Source: Alnus glutinosa
Taxonomy: Eukaryota > Streptophyta > Magnoliopsida > Fagales > Betulaceae
NCBI RefSeq assembly: GCF_958979055.1
Contig: NC_084892.1
Span: forward strand, 3,427,501-3,491,500
DNA: 64,000 bases
Reading direction: 5' to 3'
The notes below the pieces were generated by a model, which saw nothing but the letters and a program-made list of their open reading frames with translations, did not search any database and was not told the origin of the DNA. The position numbers were made by a program, and so were the translations under genes. Positions 1 through 12,387 of this stretch are shown here, one piece after another; the stretch's first letter is position 1; the number at the start of each line of letters is the position of its first letter.

Positions 1-15
1 TATCATATTTTATAG

Positions 16-3000
16 AAGCCCCCCTCATCTATCATGACTATGCAAATTTCAAGGTGGTTGTTTATTCAGCAGTTGTGAAGGTAATTTCTTCAGACATAAA
101 ACAACAAATATTTGTACAAATTGCTCATGTTGCCTAGGAAGTCCAGGAGTTTGTGTTTTTCGTAGCCATATGCTTTCTATTGTGATATTTACCTTTGTAT
201 TCACCATATTTGTTTGCAAGCTTGAAATTAAGCTACCTTTTGTTTCAATTCCTGTTCCCACCTTTCTCTTACTTAAAAAAAAAAAAAAAAAAAAAAAAAT
301 TCCTGTTCCCACCTAGAAGCCCAAAGAAGACTTGGACGGGCATTCTGTTGCCATATATTGCTTTGAGAATTGTTGATTCATTTCTTATTCAAAATGCTTG
401 CTTGTCCTGTATCTGAAGTGAGGTTTTGTTTACTTATTGTAATTATGAGGATGGATTCATTGAAATTAACATTTCATCCATTGTTTAAGAAAGAAGCTAG
501 AATATTTAACACGGGTTTCATTATGCATTCAATTAGTTGCTGGGCCTGTAGATGGTACACTATCACTAGATTAGTAATGAGGCATAAATAGTATGGGTTG
601 ATTTTCCATTTCTGGTTTTCTAGACTTAGAACATAATTAAACATCATGTAATAGCTATGATGGCCTCTGCTGTTGAGTTTATTATATTTTGGTGGCTTCA
701 TTAAGAATGATGGATAGTTTACACCATATTTCAGAAGTATTTTGGCATCAGTCTAAGTTTGCATGTTTTCCAGTGTTAGGAGCTGTAAACTTGCGTCAAA
801 TTGCAGTTCAGTTGTTTTTGTTCCCTGTCCATACTATTGATATTAGGCTGTTTGCCAAACCTTGGTAATCTTGTTCTATTTCTCTACATCTATTTAATGT
901 TTTCCTCTCTCCTGTGGTTTCTATGAATTTGATTGCTTCTTCTTCTTTTTTTTTTTTTTTTTGGTGTGTTTATTCCCAATGGGAGCTTGCTCTAAGTTTC
1001 ATGTTTTGATTCTTGGAAAAACACCAGAACTACCACTGTTGGCTTCACCTTTGACAGTTATATTCGTGGTCGTCGTCTGTTTCTGTTTAACTGCTATTGC
1101 TGCCAGTAATGTTGCCACTGTCTTGGCTACCACCACTGTTGCATGAGACCACTATGGTTTCTATATCTACCCTTATTCTAAAATGACCAGTATTGCCCCC
1201 ACACAACTAGCATCATTATGACATATCCATTATACCAGAGGCACTGCTACTATCTCTAAGATGGCTGCAATCGCTTCTCAATATTGTTTGTAGCACTTTC
1301 AAGTTCACCACAACAACTAATGTGAGGCAACAGTAAGTGGCACTGCTGCCATCTGTATTGCAGTTATCACCACTGCCATCAGTGCTGCATCTATCATTAC
1401 AACGGTTGACACTGCAATGCCTCTGCACCACTGGCCATGACTCACCGCCCAAAAGAAATGACCTCCATTTTTCTTGGAATATTTTATTTTAACAGCAGCT
1501 TAGTAATTTCCCGGTTATTTATTTTTAGGATTAAATTACAATAATTTTAATGTAATATAATGTTAATTTGACTTTATATGAGAGTATGCATGTGTATACA
1601 TTTTTCTAAATTGAGTGGATTCTTGAATGTGTATACATGCTGCTTTCCATAATTTTATTTTTACATTTTCCTCAGTCTAGATTTGATTTTTAAATGATGT
1701 TACAGGCAGATGCAAAAACTATTAGGTTTAAGGAGAGAGTCATAAAAAAGGGTGGGATATGGAGAGATATATATGGGATTGATGAAAAGAAGGTGGCAAG
1801 CATGGTTAGAGAAGATAAAGTTGACATCCTGGTAGAACTTACTGGTCATACTGCTAACAATAAGTTAGGAATGATGGCTTGCCGACCTGCACCTGTCCAG
1901 GTATGTTGGAGGCTATTCTCTTTATCCATTTTTTGTGAATTTTACCTGGATGTTTTTGGCTGATAAGATTTCCTTATTATACCATGTGGTGTTTTAAATT
2001 TAAGCTTTCTGTATTTTTATTTTATTTTTTATTTTTTTATTGCTGTTTATTGTATTTAAGGAGTGCAATGAAAATACCTAGGTTCAGAATTGATGAGAGT
2101 ATGAATGTCTTATGAAAAACTAGTTCTTGTTTTATATTATCTTCTAAACCCAAATATGATTTAACTCTAAACATAGGGACATGCTATCTTAGACAATAAT
2201 CAGTTTATTTTGTGCATATTGTATGGGATGATTGCTTCATACTGTTTTCATCTAATTATTTATGTTTTATCACTTCAGAGAATAGTAGACATTGATGGCC
2301 CGTGGTGTTGTGTCCTTTATATCTAAGTTCAGAATTTTTGTATCTTTATGGAGTGGAATGATGTGTTATGCATATTTGCATCGTTTGATAGGCTGGTCTT
2401 TATATATTTAAAATAACTAACTGTTGTTGCTGAAAAATTGTAGGTTACTTGGATTGGCTACCCAAATACAACCGGTTTGCCTACAATTGACTATAGAATC
2501 ACTGATTCACTCGCAGACCCTCCTGATACAAAGCAGATGTAGGTCTCCTTTTTGCACATTTCCATCCATAACTTATGTGCAAAAGTTGATCTTAGTGATG
2601 TATTGTATTGCACTTTTCTCTTTGTATGAAACTATTATTAAATGGCAGGCATGTTGAGGAGTTAGTTCGATTACCTGAATGCTTCCTTTGTTATACACCT
2701 TCTGCTGAGGCTGGGCCAATCGCTCCAACTCCTGCTCTTTCCAATGGCTTTATTACATTTGGTAGCTTTAATAATCTAGCTAAGGTATTGGTTAAATTGT
2801 AATCATAACTGATTCCTTGTTAATTGTGTATTTATTAGAGTCCGACCAATTTTATCCTGGTTTCTTTTGACTTTATGCTTTGTCTTCCTTTCAATTTGTT
2901 TGTCCTTCACCAGATTACGCCTAAGGTGTTGCAAGTTTGGGCAAAGATTCTATGTGCTGTTCCAAATTCTCGTCTTGTGGTAAAATGTAAGCCTTTTTGC

Positions 3001-5801
3001 TGTGATAGTGTTAGAGAGAGATTTCTTTCAACATTGGAGCAACTGGGGTTAGAACCTCTACGTGTTGATCTTCTGCCACTGATTCTTCTTAACCACGATC
3101 ATTTGCAAGCGTATTCTCTTATGGACATTAGGTAATTTCCATTTGTATCCTTAAGCTAGTGTGTTGCGAAAAAAGCTGATTCTTATTTTTCACATTGTGT
3201 TGTCTGTAGAAACTGGATATTGGTCCATACATTGTGGTCTAATGTTCATAATTTTTCTCTCATTACTAATTAACATTGCTTAGTTTTTTTTCCCAGTATG
3301 TCAATACAACTCATGTTTCTGTGGGGGTTAGACCCTGTGACCTTACCCTCTACCCCTTTTTTTGGCATATATTCGCTTTAATTGGTTATCTTAGTGCCTA
3401 CATCCATTACTACTAGGATTTGGCAAGAGTGCCTTTCTAGGACATCTTAAATGGGAACTTTTCTGAGCAAGTCGAAGGCGAAGTAAGCATTAAATAGAAT
3501 GATTTTGATAGAATGAAAATGAGTTCTGAATTTTCAGTTCACTCCCATAATGATTATATTTTTTTTTGATAAGTAATGTAAAACTTTATAGTAAGCGTAA
3601 GGCTAGTACACAGGCCGTATACACAAGGAGTTCCCAGAAGCCCAAAACTCAAGAAACAGCAAAAACACTCACAACCCAACCCACCCAAGCTCCCATAATG
3701 ATTATATGTGCTCAGAAAACACCAGTTGGCCCTAAAAAGTGATCCACTTATCAGTTTCTAATCTAATGTGTTTTTGTTTCCCTGAACTCATCTTTCGTGG
3801 CACTTACAAAACAAAATTGTGTGCCTGAACAACTGGGGTTTATGATGGGTGGATGATAGCTAACATATAACATACCCAATGACCTTTTTCGGAGAGTAGA
3901 AAATATGATCCCCCAGAAGTTCTTTGCGTACAGAATTGAACTGTGTTTTTGCATGGCTTGTTCAAAAAAAAAAAATCAAAATTATTATTATTTATACTAA
4001 TGAATCATGAGTAACGTACCAGTGTCTGACAAGAAGTCCTCATTTTCTATGATTGCACACCTATGCCAGGCATGCATACCTGCTTTTATGCTGTCTTCTT
4101 TTTCTACACATGCATACCAATGGCGGACATACTTGTATGAGTTTATGAGGCATATATTGTAATTACACAGGGCTATATGTTATTTCATTTTAATCTCCTA
4201 ACCTATATGTAGACAGGAGTAAAAAGAAACTCTTTATTCTACCTCTTGTGTGTGATATGTGCTGGGATTGGAATTAATGTGTTTTCTCTGTCACATGAAA
4301 TGGTTTTGTTGAAATCAGCGACAATAGTGTCCACTAAAATATCTCTAAACTACTAATTAGAAGTTCCTGTCTATTTATTGTAGTTTCATCATTTCTCAAT
4401 GCTTGTCATGTATGTAGGGAGATAACCTTTAAGATTCTTTCATCCTTACAATGGTAGTATAAGATGCCAATTGGACTGTAAGCCACATATATGAACTTGA
4501 AATCAAACAACCTTACCTACACTTTGTGGTGTTCATCTTTTTTTGGAGGGTGACATGTTTTCTGTTAGTTCTTATGGCCTTCTCATAAGCATATTGTTTA
4601 GAGATTCTTACCTTTGTTCTTTTTATGTAGTTTGGATACTTTCCCGTATGCTGGAACCACCACAACATGTGAATCTTTGTACATGGGAGTCCCATGTGTT
4701 ACTATGGGTGGTTCAGTACATGCTCACAATGTTGGCGTGAGTCTTCTCAGCAAAGTCGGTGAGGGACCTTCCTTTCTCCCTTTTTGATTAATGTCCATCT
4801 GGTGTCTGTCTTTTGCATCGTTGTCAAAACTGCTGAGATATGCCTAGTTGCATTTGTTTTTCACGTGTTTGGTGGTTCCTGTGCCTTCATCACCATGAGC
4901 ACCAGAAAGTGAAGAATAAAAAGGTCCTATCCTGTATCTTGTACATGGCTGAGAATAAAGTATTGTCTTGCAAGCTTCAGACATCTGTGATCACGTTGGA
5001 TGAGTAGGGAAGGAGAGCACTAAGAAGATGACATTGCATGTTTATCCCTTATAATAATTCCCTAAGATTTTAAATGTAGGTCTTTTCTGAAAATTAAAAC
5101 CTAGTAGCCCGAAGCACCAAAATGCCATTTGTCAACTGTTCAAATCTTTATTTGGGAACAAATACTTGTAATGTAAGTTAACAAATCTCTGATCCGGTAA
5201 AGATCAAGATCAAATGGGACATACAGAGGAATAATGGGGCAGGTTTTGTGATTCAGGTTTTCAGCCTTTTGTTATTACACGAAGAGTGGTAGAATGTATT
5301 TATAGTTTCTGTCGGTATGTTTTTGTCCCAACCTCTTAATTAAGGTGGACTTCTGGCTGATGCTATGTAGGTTTGGGACGTCTCGTTGCCAAAAATGAAG
5401 AAGAATATGTCCAATTGGCACTGCAGTTGGCCTCTGACATAACTGCGCTCTCAAATTTGAGGATGTCTCTTCGTGACCTTATGTCCAAGTCCCCCGTCTG
5501 TGATGGAACAAACTTCGCTCGTGGTCTTGAGTCAACATACCGAAACATGTGGAACAGGTACTGCAAAGGCGACGTGCCATCATTAAGGCATGTGGAAATG
5601 CTACAACAGCCGTTGGTTACTGACGAACCAACTATTAAAATTTTGGAACCAGCAAGGAGTACAAATTCAAGAGGAAGCCCTCCAGGATCCATCAAGATCA
5701 ATGGATTCGGTCCACTTGCACCATCAATGCTGAATGTGTCCACTTGTGAAGAAAATGGGGTTCAATTGAATCAAAATATTAACTCAGGCAAGCTGAGCTG
5801 A
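16..5801 (+). CDS. SPY: SPINDLY protein O-fucosyltransferase, 3' part (5' end outside window)
   Basis: Seven terminal exons join in frame: 16-80, 1706-1900, 2444-2538, 2649-2784, 2914-3131, 4631-4758 and 5371-5801, giving 421 residues plus stop. All introns are GT-AG. The product is the C-terminal catalytic half of SPY (GT41-like), recognised from stretches such as VELTGHTANNKLGMM, VTWIGYPNTTGLPTIDYR, LDTFPYAGTTTTCESLY and VHAHNVGVSLL. SPY has OGT-like architecture but transfers O-fucose to Ser/Thr of nuclear and cytosolic proteins such as DELLA repressors, so it acts on gibberellin, cytokinin and clock signalling (family knowledge). The N-terminal TPR repeats must lie upstream of position 1. 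The first exon begins with the last two bases of a Glu codon. The C-terminal tail after about 5590 is variable and low in complexity, as in other SPY proteins. No frameshift or stop was seen. The paralogue SECRET AGENT is a worse match. Confidence 0.95.
81..1705 (+). other. SPY intron with imperfect trinucleotide-rich stretch
   Basis: This is the 1.6 kb intron between the first two visible SPY exons. It has poly(A) at about 275-299 and poly(T) at about 945-962. Between roughly 1020 and 1440 it carries a GC-richer stretch in which ACC, GCC, CTG and CACTG units recur irregularly. No conserved protein is encoded; the short frames here are composition effects. Confidence 0.6.
3560..3689 (-). mobile_element. 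5'-truncated LINE/SINE-type retroposon with perfect 18-bp target duplication
   Basis: A 130-bp insertion in the SPY intron 3132-4630. It is bounded by a perfect 18-bp direct repeat (3542-3559 and 3690-3707, beginning CTCCCATAATG). A T-run at its left edge is the poly(A) tail of a minus-strand insertion. The sequence just inside, read on the minus strand, ends TTACTTATCAAAA. The same ending recurs at about 9003, 8790 and 58960, so these are probably tails of one LINE family. Confidence 0.85.
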
Positions 5802-6474
5802 ACTTGAACTTATCTGACTGGTTCATCTGTGGCGTTTGCCAAGCTTGGTTTGATCCAGAGCTGTATTACCTTTCTTGAGGTTAAACACCTGAAGAAACTG
5901 AAGCTGGTGGTAACTATGGCGGCAAACCAGGGGTAACCTTGCATAGTATCAAATTCTTTGGGGAAAGAATGCTGGCAGTAGCTGGTAATTTTATTTAATT
6001 TTGTTTTTTTTCTTTTTCTTTTTCTGTTCAAGAAATAGATATAGAGGAAAGGAAAGAGGCGGTGATGCTATATTAGCTGCTACTTTTATGTAGCTGTATT
6101 GCAATTTTTTTTTTTTTTTAAAAAAAAAATGTCTGAATGATAGAAATTAGTTGTGGCTTGTAAATTAATAGGAAAGTTTTGAGTTTTTCTTTGTCATGGC
6201 TTGTTTATCTGATTACGAATTGAGCTGTTCATTAAGTGGGTGACAATGTCAAACTCTTGAGCTCACCTTCTTGACCATAATCAAATGCAGCTGCTAATTT
6301 TGAGAATTAGATGGTTTAATTACTTGGCAGGAAATGGCCATGTCAATCTTAACCTCCATTAGAACTGGTTGCCTTTTGATGCAGATCTGATTGATAGTCA
6401 AGGTGCCAATGGAGGTTTGATGATCAAAAATTTCCTAACCTCTATATTCCCTATGTAATACATCTGGCTTGCAT
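5802..6474 (+). other. SPY 3' UTR and downstream spacer
   Basis: Follows the SPY stop codon. The 3' untranslated region probably ends near the T/A runs around 6105-6130. The rest is AT-rich sequence in which I see no gene. Confidence 0.5.
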
Positions 6475-6690
6475 TTTTTTTTTTAAATGACGTGGAATCA
6501 TACAAGGCAGGGCCCGTTAGACTCACTCCTCGGGAGTAAACTCCGGGCACATAACTCCACCCGCCAGAACTGTATCAAGCAATTCAGAGAAACTTTTAGT
6601 GCGGAATCGAACTCAAGATGTCGAGTTTACTGCTCATCCCAATCTATACCTTTGGCCACCATATGCTGCAGTATATATTTGACTTGCAAC
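6475..6690 (-). mobile_element. tRNA-derived SINE, minus orientation
   Basis: Read on the minus strand it has an A-box-like TGGCCAAAGG, then a B-box-like GAGTTCGATTCC about 45 bases later, a unique body, and an A-rich end (the T-run at 6474-6484 on the plus strand). CTTGCAT occurs at both edges and may be the target duplication. Order and spacing fit a Pol III SINE. The exact ends are uncertain. Confidence 0.6.
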
Positions 6691-6732
6691 TTGCATCCTA
6701 TTATTCAAGAACATGACATCTATTATTGAAGA

Positions 6733-6918
6733 ATAATGATTCAATGCCACCTAAATATACAACTTTTTACCACCTTGCATATGTGGCAAAGTGGTTCCCC
6801 ACTACTTTTTGAGTTTTTTTATTTTTTAACAATAAATTAAAGTGGGGGACCACCTTGCCACATAGACAAGGTGGTGAAAAGTTGTATATTTAGGTGGTAG
6901 TGAATCATTGCTCATTAT
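6733..6918. mobile_element. Foldback MITE
   Basis: Two inverted arms of about 65 bases flank a short AT-rich loop. The left arm (from about 6741) reads GCCACCTAAATATACAAC and onward; the right arm (to about 6903) is its complement with a few changes. The outer part TGATTCA is also mirrored. There is no coding capacity. Confidence 0.75.
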
Positions 6919-8032
6919 TGAATATGGACCGGTAGGGAATCTCCAAGCAGTATTATGTGGATTTGAGCCAAAAATAGAGTTTTACTCTTCATCGTCCGTA
7001 TTCAATAACAGACGATGATGTCCTGTCATTGAATAACAAGATACAAGCCAAATTCCTCAGTGTAATCCGTTTAGGCTTGTGCTGTTGTGCAAATGATTTA
7101 TGCCAACTTTGATACAGATCTTGAATAGGACACAGTTTTTCTCCAAAAATTGGAGTAAATGGAAAAATTTTCAACCCATATGTTCTTAGAGCATTTTTAA
7201 TTTTCGCATACATTTTTAATATAGAATGTGATTCTCATGTCATTCTCGAGGGATAGGGACAAATGTCAATTTAATATTTGAAAAATATTGTCTAATTGCA
7301 TATCAAAGACAAACTTGACTTTTGGAGTAACCAGAAATGAATTAATGGGCATTGTGTATAGAATTCTCAAAATAAGAGCATTACCGAGCATTAATATCGT
7401 CCAAGATGCTTGGTCATGTTCACAATTATATGGGCGTCCAACCCATTACAAACTTTGGCTGTAATTGGGTATCTCATTCCTCATCGATATGCTTGAAAAA
7501 AAAGAGAAAAGAATAAGGATAAAGTCTTCTTCTAAACCGAGTTGGATAAATTTTCTCCAACCCTAATCTATTAAACCCAGGTACCAAAAATGCATGTATT
7601 TCTATTAGAGCATGCAACTCTTCCCAGAAGCACTAAGAGCTGCATGCTTCATTCTGAATACTCGCGTATCCTTGCTTTGCTTATCTAGAAATTCTCGATG
7701 GGACAAAACACATGGAAATTGAAAAAATGAACTTGAAACTTTGGTTACAAAAAGCTTATGTTAGGGAGACCAAGCCAAAACTAAAGAAGCTTAATTGAAA
7801 TCTAAAAAAAAAAAAAAAAAAAAAAATGAGGTGAAGGAAAATACAAATCCAGACAGATAATTTGCTTTTCTTTTGTTTTCCTTTTACAAAATTTCTGCCT
7901 CTCTGTTAAATAAGTCTTCCAAATAAATAGTTCATCGCACTATCGAATGATACAAGATATTCAAGAAACCCACTGCCAGAGTCTTGACCATTCTGGAACC
8001 AGATCGTTCGCATCGGTAATAGCTTATTGACA
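6919..8032. other. Intergenic spacer between SPY and the cyclophilin
   Basis: AT-rich DNA with a poly(A) run at about 7803-7826. It contains a decayed AT-rich repeat around 7190-7240 (AGAGCATTTTTAATTTTC) related to the MITE at 31739. The part next to 8032 should hold the 3' UTR of the minus-strand cyclophilin. I see no gene. Confidence 0.5.
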
Positions 8033-11000
8033 TTAATCCTTGACAGATGTCCGTAGAATCTTCACATCATGGACGGGTCTGTAAAAACAGTAAGCAACAG
8101 TAAGTATGGGAGTTACAACAAGTGAAGTCTCTGAAAGTGTACAGAAGAGATCAATCACCAGAAAAAGAGTTACAAAAAGTATATTTGGGTGAAGCCTATG
8201 CACATTGATTGAATTATTTTATAAATCTAGCCATGCATGGAGGAATATATCTCCTAATTATATCAAGATGTGATATAATCTATTAAAACCAAGAATCTTC
8301 AATGCTTGTCAACTCGCAAGCTTTCGGCGATAGTCGCTTCTGCAGACTAAGCATATCTGCACTAGAAATGATTGGCTAAATATATAAGCAGTCTCACTTT
8401 AATTACTAAACTGTACTTAACTGAAGACATGATAATTTTTCCAGCATTCAACTTGATTCCATAGCGTATAATTAGTCCTCTCCGATAGAGCAGTTCCATC
8501 TTCACATAAATCTTTTGAGAACAAAGCACTTGAATGTCATTGTTCAGCAAGTTTTCCCCCTATTTTTAGATTCCAAATTATCACAAGCCTTGTGCTAATG
8601 ACAAACAATTTATTAAAAGTTTCCTTTGCGCTACATGGACTATATGGAGAAAACGGAATAATCATAACTTCAATATTGTTTAGCTCCCTTATCCCGTTAA
8701 ATAAAGTTTTTAAGGTTGGATGATTGCTTTAGGCAGTATATAGTGCTCTTCTTAGTTTTAGATCATACCTCTTGTATTTGCTTTTTCTTAGTGAAATTAT
8801 TACCACTTATCAAAAGAAAAAAAATATCACAACTTTGGCTCCCCAACCTATCCAGAGCAATTGTGTATTTTTTTTTTAATAGAGCACTCAAGCCAAGAAA
8901 TTACCTATTTAAGATTGACTGTGAATTTCCCTTCAACTCTTATAATGAATGTGTTATGTGACGATCAAACAATGTTTCTGACAATCTTTTCAAAACACCA
9001 ACATCTTTTTTTGTTTTGATAAGTAATAAGCCAAGGCTAGTATAGCAGCAACGAGCTTTTTGGATTAATCCAGGTGAGCCAGCCACATTTTGCCAGTTAC
9101 TTATTGAGTTTTAGAACGCAGGTGCCCTAAGATGATTGTAGATTATCCAAGTTTTGTTTTCCATCTAACGCTTAGTAAGCATTGAAACAATATACGAAAT
9201 CATATCCAGATAAGAATGTGACAGGCTGACGTGGCCCATGTGTTCCAAATCAAGGCCCTTAAAGATCAACAACACGTCAAAGAAAGACATACCTATCATT
9301 ATTATCTGTTTGGACACTGCCAAGCCTTTTGATTATCTCCATTCCCCGACAAACTCTTCCAAATATTGTATGTTTTCCTGGACAGTACAGAAACATCAGT
9401 TAGCATAATTAGCACATGAAAATAACTTTTTGATATAACAATCAGAAAAGAAAAGTAACAGCCATGGTTAGCATTTCCAACAGAACACTCGTACTAAAAA
9501 TATCATTCGAGACAATCCAAAACAAATAGCACAATAGAAAATAAAACAGAAATATCACCTACTCAAAAGATGATATTCTACATAGGCCTCTTATGACTCT
9601 TTGTAGTTTGAAAGTGATTTTGGTCTTCAAGGAATGAGAGATACATCATATAACTAACAGCTTAAAGATACATTTCAAAGCAAGGAAGAAAAGCCCTAAA
9701 CAAAGGCAAAATTACTTCTAGTGGTCCATTCTTGAATAAGTTTTGAAGCCTTTCCTTTTCTCACTGCAGATATGTCAGCAGCTTCAAAGTCAATTCAGGA
9801 AGGAAATTTACTCTGAATTGGTTTGAGTAAATACTCTTGACCTACAAATCTATCTCCTATGAGCTGTCATCAATGGGAGTCATTTGCTTAAATAACTGAG
9901 CATAAAATTTTCAAATTCTAAAACTTACTCAATGAATTAGGAGATGGAAAAACATGTCAACTCTTTCCACTCAATCTGCTCGGCAAAGGGAATATGACTT
10001 CTCAGAACAGGTCAACCACTCAGTCATTTGGACAAGGTGGACTCAGGGAGGCTCCAAAACCCCTCCTCCCAGAGAAAGCAAAACAAAATTGAAAGATAAA
10101 ACAAACAAAAAGAATTAAGGGAAGCCAATTCCCTTTGTAAGAAGGAACAAAAGAAGTAACTTTGTTTTTATGCAGAGATGTAATGATAAATCAACTTATC
10201 CATCACCAGATGTTACTTCTCCCTGACAAAAAATGCAATATGATACCGACCTCATGTTGCAAGTATGCCAGCAGCGTAGAATCGTTGATTAGCAATTTCA
10301 CAACACAAATTTGTAATTGTTAAGACTGTCATTGGATTCTAAATAATTGCAGCAGTTGCGACCCAACGTATCATGCAAGATACAAACATAATAAGAAAGA
10401 CCATAAGTTTAATCAGACCATCAAAACTTAAAGTGGCCCCAACCACCCTGTATCTCGAGTATGTAGAGAAGTCTCATTTACTGTCGAGCATTGTTTCTCT
10501 GCAACTTAATCATTAAAGTAATACACTACCACATATTGCATACGACAAAATCCACACGCTTGAACAAATTTTCAAAGAGAATGATAGAACAAGTTTAAAT
10601 TTTAACTGGGCAGGTTCATATGATTACCGTCCAGTGATGGGCATGGCGCGAGGGTGATGAAGAACTGACTTCCATTTGTATTCGGACCAGCATTTGCCAT
10701 GGACAAAATACCTGCCCCGGTATGCTTTAACTCTGTTCTAATCTCATCGTCGAACTTCAGCCTGCAATGCATCATAAAAAAAAAATCATATAACGCATCT
10801 CTCATAAATCAAATAGAAATGACATTATATTCACCCACGGTTCTCAGTGGTTCAATGCACCCCAGCAGTGTCGGAATCAAACTATGGTCTAAACAAACAG
10901 GGAACAGATTGGATAAAAGAAAACAAAAAGGAATTGAAAAATAGTCTATGATACGTTAAGATTTTGCAACATTAACATTTATCACCGTTAGATGCAATGA

Positions 11001-11787
11001 ACTAAACTACAAATAATAATCTTCTAAATGTGATAACTGCTGAGATGGCATTTAAAGATAATGGTTGGATTCTAAAAAACCCACCATGGACTTACCCTAG
11101 AAAATCTAGATGATCTGATCCTATTTAAGCTATGCAGTTGATTCTAGAACCTGCTAGAAGAATAACTTTCCAGATACATGTGTTGTAAATGACAAAATAA
11201 AAATAAAAATTAAAGCATACCCATATATGGATTCTCCACCCCTTCCTGTCCCTGTGGGATCCCCACCTTGCACCATAAAATCCTACTCCAAAATAAACAA
11301 ATCTCCATGTAAACAATAAACTATTCAAGAGAGAGAGAGAGAAAAAGAAGACATGTGCGATAGAGAGAAAAATTTGTATGTGCGTGAGTGCATATATAGA
11401 GAGACAAAGAGAGAGAGAGACCTTGATGATTCTGTGGAATTTAACATTGTCGTAGTAGTTTCTGCGAGAGAGTTCAAGGAAGTTCCTGCAAGTTCTCGGC
11501 GCGTGCTTGTAGTATAGCTGTGATTACAGTACAAGAAAATAGTGTGAAAAATAAAATAAATTGACTACATTTATTCAGTAGAGTATGACCAAGCTTAGCT
11601 CACATTCAGACTTAGCAAAGCAAAATAGAATACGAAAAAAAAAAAAAAAAAAACTATCCATGATATTTTCTTTCACTTTCTATCGCTTTCTGAGCAACCA
11701 AACAGAAGAAAGTACCTCAACTGTGAAAGGACCCATTGAGGTCTCGAGCGTGACCTCCGGAGGCCCTCCTTCCGCACTGGCCCACAT
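8033..11787 (-). CDS. CYP18-2: Peptidyl-prolyl cis-trans isomerase CYP18-2 (PPIL1-type cyclophilin)
   Basis: Six minus-strand exons join in frame: 11716-11787, 11422-11517, 11221-11282, 10628-10761, 9293-9377 and 8033-8078. They give 164 residues, the usual length of plant CYP18-2. The protein starts [17 protein letters not shown] and is a single cyclophilin domain with [26 protein letters not shown]-type core and [15 protein letters not shown]. The catalytic Arg, Phe, Met and Gln equivalents are present. The residue aligned with cyclophilin A Trp121 is Ser (PSLDG), so weak cyclosporin binding is expected. CYP18-2/PPIL1 isomerises Xaa-Pro bonds and belongs to the activated spliceosome (family knowledge). 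There is no transit peptide, fitting a nuclear role. The C-terminus (RTSVKD) differs slightly from the usual ending. It is divergent from ELM1. Confidence 0.95.
8716..8823 (+). mobile_element. LINE 3'-tail fragment
   Basis: Lies in the last cyclophilin intron. It ends CCACTTATCAAAAG followed by an A-rich tail, matching the tail signature of the 3560-3689 insertion in the opposite orientation. No reverse transcriptase coding is left. Confidence 0.45.
9003..9080 (-). mobile_element. LINE 3'-tail fragment, minus orientation
   Basis: Begins with a T-rich run followed by TTTTGATAAGTAAT and AAGGCTAGTA, both also found in the insertion at 3560-3689. It is therefore probably another copy of that family, inserted antisense to the one at 8716. 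Its right end was not resolved. Confidence 0.45.
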
Positions 11788-11891
11788 CTTCGCGAGAGAG
11801 AAAGAGAACGAAGACTCGATTTCAAGAGCTCGACTTTGTCTGAGGCAAAAGAATCGCAAACAAGAAAGATTAGAGAAAGAAATATGTGAGC

Positions 11892-11922
11892 TGGGCTTCG
11901 GAAATGGTCTCAGTTTGGCCCA
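11892..11922 (-). promoter_or_regulatory. Site II-like TGGGCY elements upstream of the cyclophilin
   Basis: TGGGCT at 11892-11897 and GGCCCA at 11917-11922 lie 105-135 bases upstream of the cyclophilin ATG. Paired TGGGCC/T elements are known TCP-bound promoter elements of plant housekeeping genes. Assignment to this gene is inferred from position. Confidence 0.5.
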
Positions 11923-12084
11923 AATTCAATAATCAACACCATTTTCTTTTTTCTTTTTTTTTTTAAATGTAACAATCAACACCGTCTCTTATTCTTTTCT
12001 TATATGATAAATGTTAACTTGACTGTTGTGATAAAAATTTAATAATTTAATTTAAAAATAAGGGTTAAATATTAAGAATGATAA

Positions 12085-12372
12085 TTCGGGTTAAGATCGT
12101 TTCATAACATGGATATAAGATTATATAGATTAATTCTAATTCGATCAATTTAATTAAAATGGTCAGACCCTTAAACTTTAACCTAATAATTTCGTGTTGA
12201 ATTCGTGTCAAGTTAGTGGGTCGTGTAAAAAATTGTCAGCTATAAATATTGGGTATCGAATTTAGATCGTGTCGAGACATGTATATAAGACTATATAGGT
12301 TAAACAAGTCAAACCTTCAACCCTAATCTATTAATTTCGTATTTGGTTCGTAGGTTGTGTAAAAAATTGTCA
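12085..12372. repeat. Two diverged direct copies of a ~150-bp repeat
   Basis: The string TTCGTGTTGAATTCGTG... GTGTAAAAAATTGTCA ends the first copy near 12237; a related string ending GTGTAAAAAATTGTCA ends the second near 12372. Both contain ATATAAGA-TATATAG-GTT. A related fragment lies at about 35440-35530. No coding. It may be a decayed LTR or satellite-like repeat. Confidence 0.5.
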
Positions 12373-12387
12373 CTCTATTAAATAAAA

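Noticed and set aside
49-701. Short frames in the SPY intron
   Set aside because: Intronic, include poly(A)/(T) translations, no conserved motif.
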